DNA of 64,000 nt from Bacteroidetes bacterium UBA1947. GTDB taxonomy: Bacteria; Bacteroidota; Bacteroidia; Chitinophagales; Chitinophagaceae. Each line of letters starts with the position of its first letter. Position 1 is the first letter of the stretch. Positions 61,506-64,000 of the stretch are shown here, piece after piece. The notes beneath the pieces were generated by a model that did no database searches, was not told where the DNA came from, and saw nothing but the letters and a program-made list of their open reading frames with translations. The position numbers and the translations under genes are program-made. The stretch spans positions 49,667 to 113,666 of the forward strand of contig DDET01000019.1 in the NCBI GenBank assembly GCA_002336915.1, written 5' to 3'.

Positions 61506-62963
61506 ATGAACCTCAATGCTCCCGATAGAATAGCCAATTATATAGGCGGCTCATTGCAAGCGCCGCTGAACGGTAAGTATATAGATAATATAAACCCCGC
61601 AACGGGCGAGGTGTACAGCCAAACGCCGGACAGTGATGCCAAAGACGTGGAGGAAGCAGTGGGCGCTGCACGCATAGCCTTTGAGCTGTGGAGCACTACG
61701 CCTGCGGAAGAACGCTTTAAGGTAATGAACAGGATAGCCGAGCTGATAGACCAAAACCTGGATGCACTGGCCCTGGCGGAGACCAATGATAATGGTAAGC
61801 CCCTATGGCTGAGCAAACGCGTGGACATACCCAGGGCATCGAGCAATTTCCGCTTCTTTGCAACAGGCGCTATGCACTTCAGCACAGAGAGCCATAGTAT
61901 GGAGGACAAGGCCATCAACTATACCCTGCGTCAACCCATAGGTGTAGTGGGTTGTATCAGTCCATGGAACCTGCCGCTGTACTTGTTTACATGGAAGATA
62001 GCACCCGCACTGGCTGCGGGCAACTGCGTAGTAGCAAAGCCCAGCGAGGTAACACCTATGACCGGCTACCTGCTAAGTATAATATGCAAAGAGGCAGGCT
62101 TGCCTGATGGCGTGCTGAATATATTGCATGGCACAGGGCCCAATTGCGGATCGGCAATAGTGGCCCACCCGATGATAAAAGCAATATCTTTTACCGGCAG
62201 CACAAGGGCGGGTAAAGACATAGCAGCAACGGCTGCACCTATGTTCAAAAAAGTATCGCTGGAGCTGGGCGGCAAGAACCCCAATATCATCTTCGCTGAT
62301 TGCGACTGGGATAAGATGATGCGCACTACGCTGCAATCGTCATTCTCTAATCAAGGGCAGATATGCCTGTGCGGCAGCCGCATACTGGTGGAGGAAAGTA
62401 TTTACGAGAAATTCAAGCATGAATTCATACAGCGTGCTGCAAAACTTAGCGTTGGCGATCCGCTGGACGATAATAGCAGGCAAGGTGCAGTAGTGAGCAA
62501 GATGCACTACGATAAAGTACTGAGCTGTATAGCGCTTGCCAAAGAAGAGGGCGGCACCTTACTGCTGGGCGGCAACAGTGTGCAGGGCGAAGGGCGCTGC
62601 AAGAACGGCTACTTTATACAACCGACCATATTTGAAAACCTTGGCCCCAACTGCCGCACGAATATGGAAGAGATATTTGGCCCTGTGGTTACGTTGCAAA
62701 GTTTCAAAACAGAAGACGAAGCACTGCAGCTTGCCAATACCAGCGACTACGGCCTGAGCGCCACCATCTGGACGCAGGATGTGAGCCGTGCCAACCGCAT
62801 AGCTATGAAGGTGCATAGCGGCATTATATGGGTGAACTGCTGGCTGCTGCGCGACCTGCGGACACCCTTCGGCGGGTTTAAGAACAGCGGTGTGGGCCGC
62901 GAGGGAGGCTGGGATGCGCTGCGCTTCTTTACAGAGCCTAAGAATGTGTGTATAGAGCTATAA
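61506..62963 (+). CDS. Aldehyde dehydrogenase, ALDH8/2-aminomuconate semialdehyde dehydrogenase-like
   Basis: A 485-residue NAD(P)-dependent aldehyde dehydrogenase has the cofactor-binding region TPMTGYLLSIICKEAGLPDG and FTGSTRAGKDIA. Catalytic Glu253 lies in LELGGKNPNI and Cys287 in NQGQICLCGSRI, 34 residues apart as is usual. WSTTPAEERFKVMNRIAELI and the C-terminal GGFKNSGVGREGGWDALRFF are typical of the ALDH8 branch. These often oxidise 2-aminomuconic or hydroxymuconic semialdehyde in tryptophan (kynurenine) or catechol degradation. No other gene of those pathways is adjacent, so the substrate is inferred. Confidence 0.88.
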   Translation: MNLNAPDRIANYIGGSLQAPLNGKYIDNINPATGEVYSQTPDSDAKDVEEAVGAARIAFELWSTTPAEERFKVMNRIAELIDQNLDALALAETNDNGKPLWLSKRVDIPRASSNFRFFATGAMHFSTESHSMEDKAINYTLRQPIGVVGCISPWNLPLYLFTWKIAPALAAGNCVVAKPSEVTPMTGYLLSIICKEAGLPDGVLNILHGTGPNCGSAIVAHPMIKAISFTGSTRAGKDIAATAAPMFKKVSLELGGKNPNIIFADCDWDKMMRTTLQSSFSNQGQICLCGSRILVEESIYEKFKHEFIQRAAKLSVGDPLDDNSRQGAVVSKMHYDKVLSCIALAKEEGGTLLLGGNSVQGEGRCKNGYFIQPTIFENLGPNCRTNMEEIFGPVVTLQSFKTEDEALQLANTSDYGLSATIWTQDVSRANRIAMKVHSGIIWVNCWLLRDLRTPFGGFKNSGVGREGGWDALRFFTEPKNVCIEL

Positions 62964-62988
62964 AAAAGCCCCGAAAAATACGGGGCTT
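62962..62988. terminator. Bidirectional terminator between convergent genes
   Basis: AAGCCCCG pairs with CGGGGCTT around AAAAATA (62966-62988). On the minus strand six T residues follow. It starts at the aldehyde dehydrogenase stop codon and lies about 22 bp past the end of the gene 63010-64000. Confidence 0.88.
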
Positions 62989-63009
62989 AATAAATTAGCA
63001 ATAATGTAT

Positions 63010-64000
63010 CTAAAGGTTTAACAACGCATTAGTGACGTAGGCATAACTCTGCTGTTGCAGGTTCAGGTTGAGCGACATGTTGTCTGTTACCGTGATATTG
63101 GGCTGCTGATAGTAATAGTAGTTACCGTTCTTTATGGTCATTGCGACTATCGTGACCGTCATGCCGACAGGCACTTTGTAGCCTGCTGACAAATCGAATG
63201 TATGAGTAGCCGGCGTATAACCGTGAAAAGTGACAACCGAATTGATGGCTGGAAATATCATGTAGATAGTGGTGTTGCTTCCCTTGAAGCTTGTATCGGG
63301 CGTAACGGCAAACACATTGGTAATGGGCTGCTGATTATAGAAATGGTCGCAGTTGATCCAATTAAAAGAGTTGCAGGAATCAAAAAGATAAACGGTAACG
63401 TATCCCTGCGCCGTATCTCCAACGGTAACAGTGTTTGCCACAGTAGTGCCCGGCCCTGCGACATTGGTAATATTCCACTCGGTAACGGAATCTGCATTAT
63501 TCGTATTGCCATAGTACAATGACATAGGCTGTGCAGAGCTTGCGGGCTGCTTAAAGCCTATACCATATTTATTGGCATATACAGGTTGATTGTTCATTGT
63601 AGCAATGATGCGCACCTGCCCACCGCTTATGAGCAGACCACCGTTGGCCGTTGTAGTAGCCCTGTTCGCTATCATTGCCCCGGGCTTGTACATTTCTATA
63701 AGCTGTATCTGCACCGTACCACCCGTGATGATATTGCCAGATGCATTTTTGAACGAATGAGGGTAAAAGTATAAAAGGGTACCCTGCGCACCATGTAAGG
63801 TGGCTGCCTGGCCGGCAGCCACCGAAAATGTCTGTGGTGTATAGCGTAAAGGGCTAAATAACTCGTTAAGATGCGTAAAGTCTGTAACAGTTTCCGTTTC
63901 CCCGGGAGTGTACACTCCGCCAAACACGGTGGTGCCGTTCAATGGGGAATGTGCATAGTTGGCAGTATTGGCGGCCGGGGCTGACTCTGCTAATTTCTTT
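63010..64000 (-). CDS. Exported or surface hypothetical protein, 5' end missing
   Basis: The frame is open to the window edge, at least 330 residues, so the true start is beyond 64000. The part seen begins with KKLAESAPAANTANYAHSPL followed by NGTTVFGGVYTPGETETVTD. Beta-strand motifs continue throughout and the end is NLNLQQQSYAYVTNALLNL. There is no T9SS sorting domain at the C-terminus. No named domain is recognised. Only the 3' part can be described here. Confidence 0.7.
   Translation of the reverse strand, partial: KKLAESAPAANTANYAHSPLNGTTVFGGVYTPGETETVTDFTHLNELFSPLRYTPQTFSVAAGQAATLHGAQGTLLYFYPHSFKNASGNIITGGTVQIQLIEMYKPGAMIANRATTTANGGLLISGGQVRIIATMNNQPVYANKYGIGFKQPASSAQPMSLYYGNTNNADSVTEWNITNVAGPGTTVANTVTVGDTAQGYVTVYLFDSCNSFNWINCDHFYNQQPITNVFAVTPDTSFKGSNTTIYMIFPAINSVVTFHGYTPATHTFDLSAGYKVPVGMTVTIVAMTIKNGNYYYYQQPNITVTDNMSLNLNLQQQSYAYVTNALLNL

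Noticed and set aside
1..64000. tRNA or rRNA genes
   Set aside because: Reading the intergenic gaps on both strands showed no CCA-ending cloverleaf-like segments or rRNA sequence. A covariance search would be needed to be certain.

Overview
The window comes from a member of the phylum Bacteroidota, probably a Chitinophagaceae/Sphingobacteriia-like lineage (family level is inference). Supporting signs are six apparent cargo proteins of the type IX secretion system (T9SS) plus the T9SS protein PorQ, Bacteroidota-type promoters of the TTG-N20-TAnnTTTG class, a Rho factor with a long disordered insertion, WG-repeat and TPR secreted proteins, and weak or absent Shine-Dalgarno sequences. No rRNA, tRNA, CRISPR array, intact insertion sequence, integrase or phage gene was found.

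Layout. 1-645 is a repeat-rich, gene-free stretch. 646-7444 (minus) holds a WG-repeat protein, then a likely operon in which members of a three-copy family of small exported proteins lead into a secreted TPR protein. 7656-10058 is a fused beta-oxidation enzyme (FadN-like). 10151-20447 carries four related integral-membrane glycosyltransferases (GT-C/GT39-like) in two tandem pairs, separated by a T9SS cargo protein and a NatA/NatB-like ABC exporter. 20521-24543 (plus) is housekeeping: pheS, an NAD-dependent epimerase and rho. 25419-28466 has fabI, porQ, a TerC-family membrane protein and small genes. 29674-36288 has a BNR/Asp-box T9SS protein and two tandem M1 metallopeptidases. 38410-41316 is gcvP. 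42329-43486 is a gene-free island of several distinct repeat families. 43487-50247 has an AI-2E-family transporter, an M28 peptidase with a PDZ domain, scpB and a hybrid histidine kinase. 50577-55796 has a FlaA1/CapD-type nucleotide-sugar dehydratase, a YrdB-like protein, a paired two-TM family and a GreA/GreB-like protein. 56162-64000 has two more T9SS cargo proteins, an HTH gene pair, an aldehyde dehydrogenase and a truncated exported protein at the window edge.

Genes with a shared theme. Surface and envelope functions dominate: T9SS export (PorQ and its cargo), glycan assembly (four GT-C enzymes and the nucleotide-sugar dehydratase) and extracytoplasmic peptidases. Lipid metabolism is represented by fabI (synthesis) and the FadN-like enzyme (degradation).

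The most unusual content is non-coding. Element A (69-241 and 42973-43187) has conserved internal motifs, while its stems differ in sequence yet pair within each copy, as expected of a structured RNA. Element C (three copies) carries clustered CGGGCA repeats facing inverted partners, and in one copy partners on both sides have changed to GGACA/TGTCC. Element D (four copies) is a hairpin placed just after stop codons. A widespread palindromic repeat has entered gcvP in frame. Two small genes (44 and 46 codons) and a T9SS C-terminal domain remnant were found by reading the gaps.
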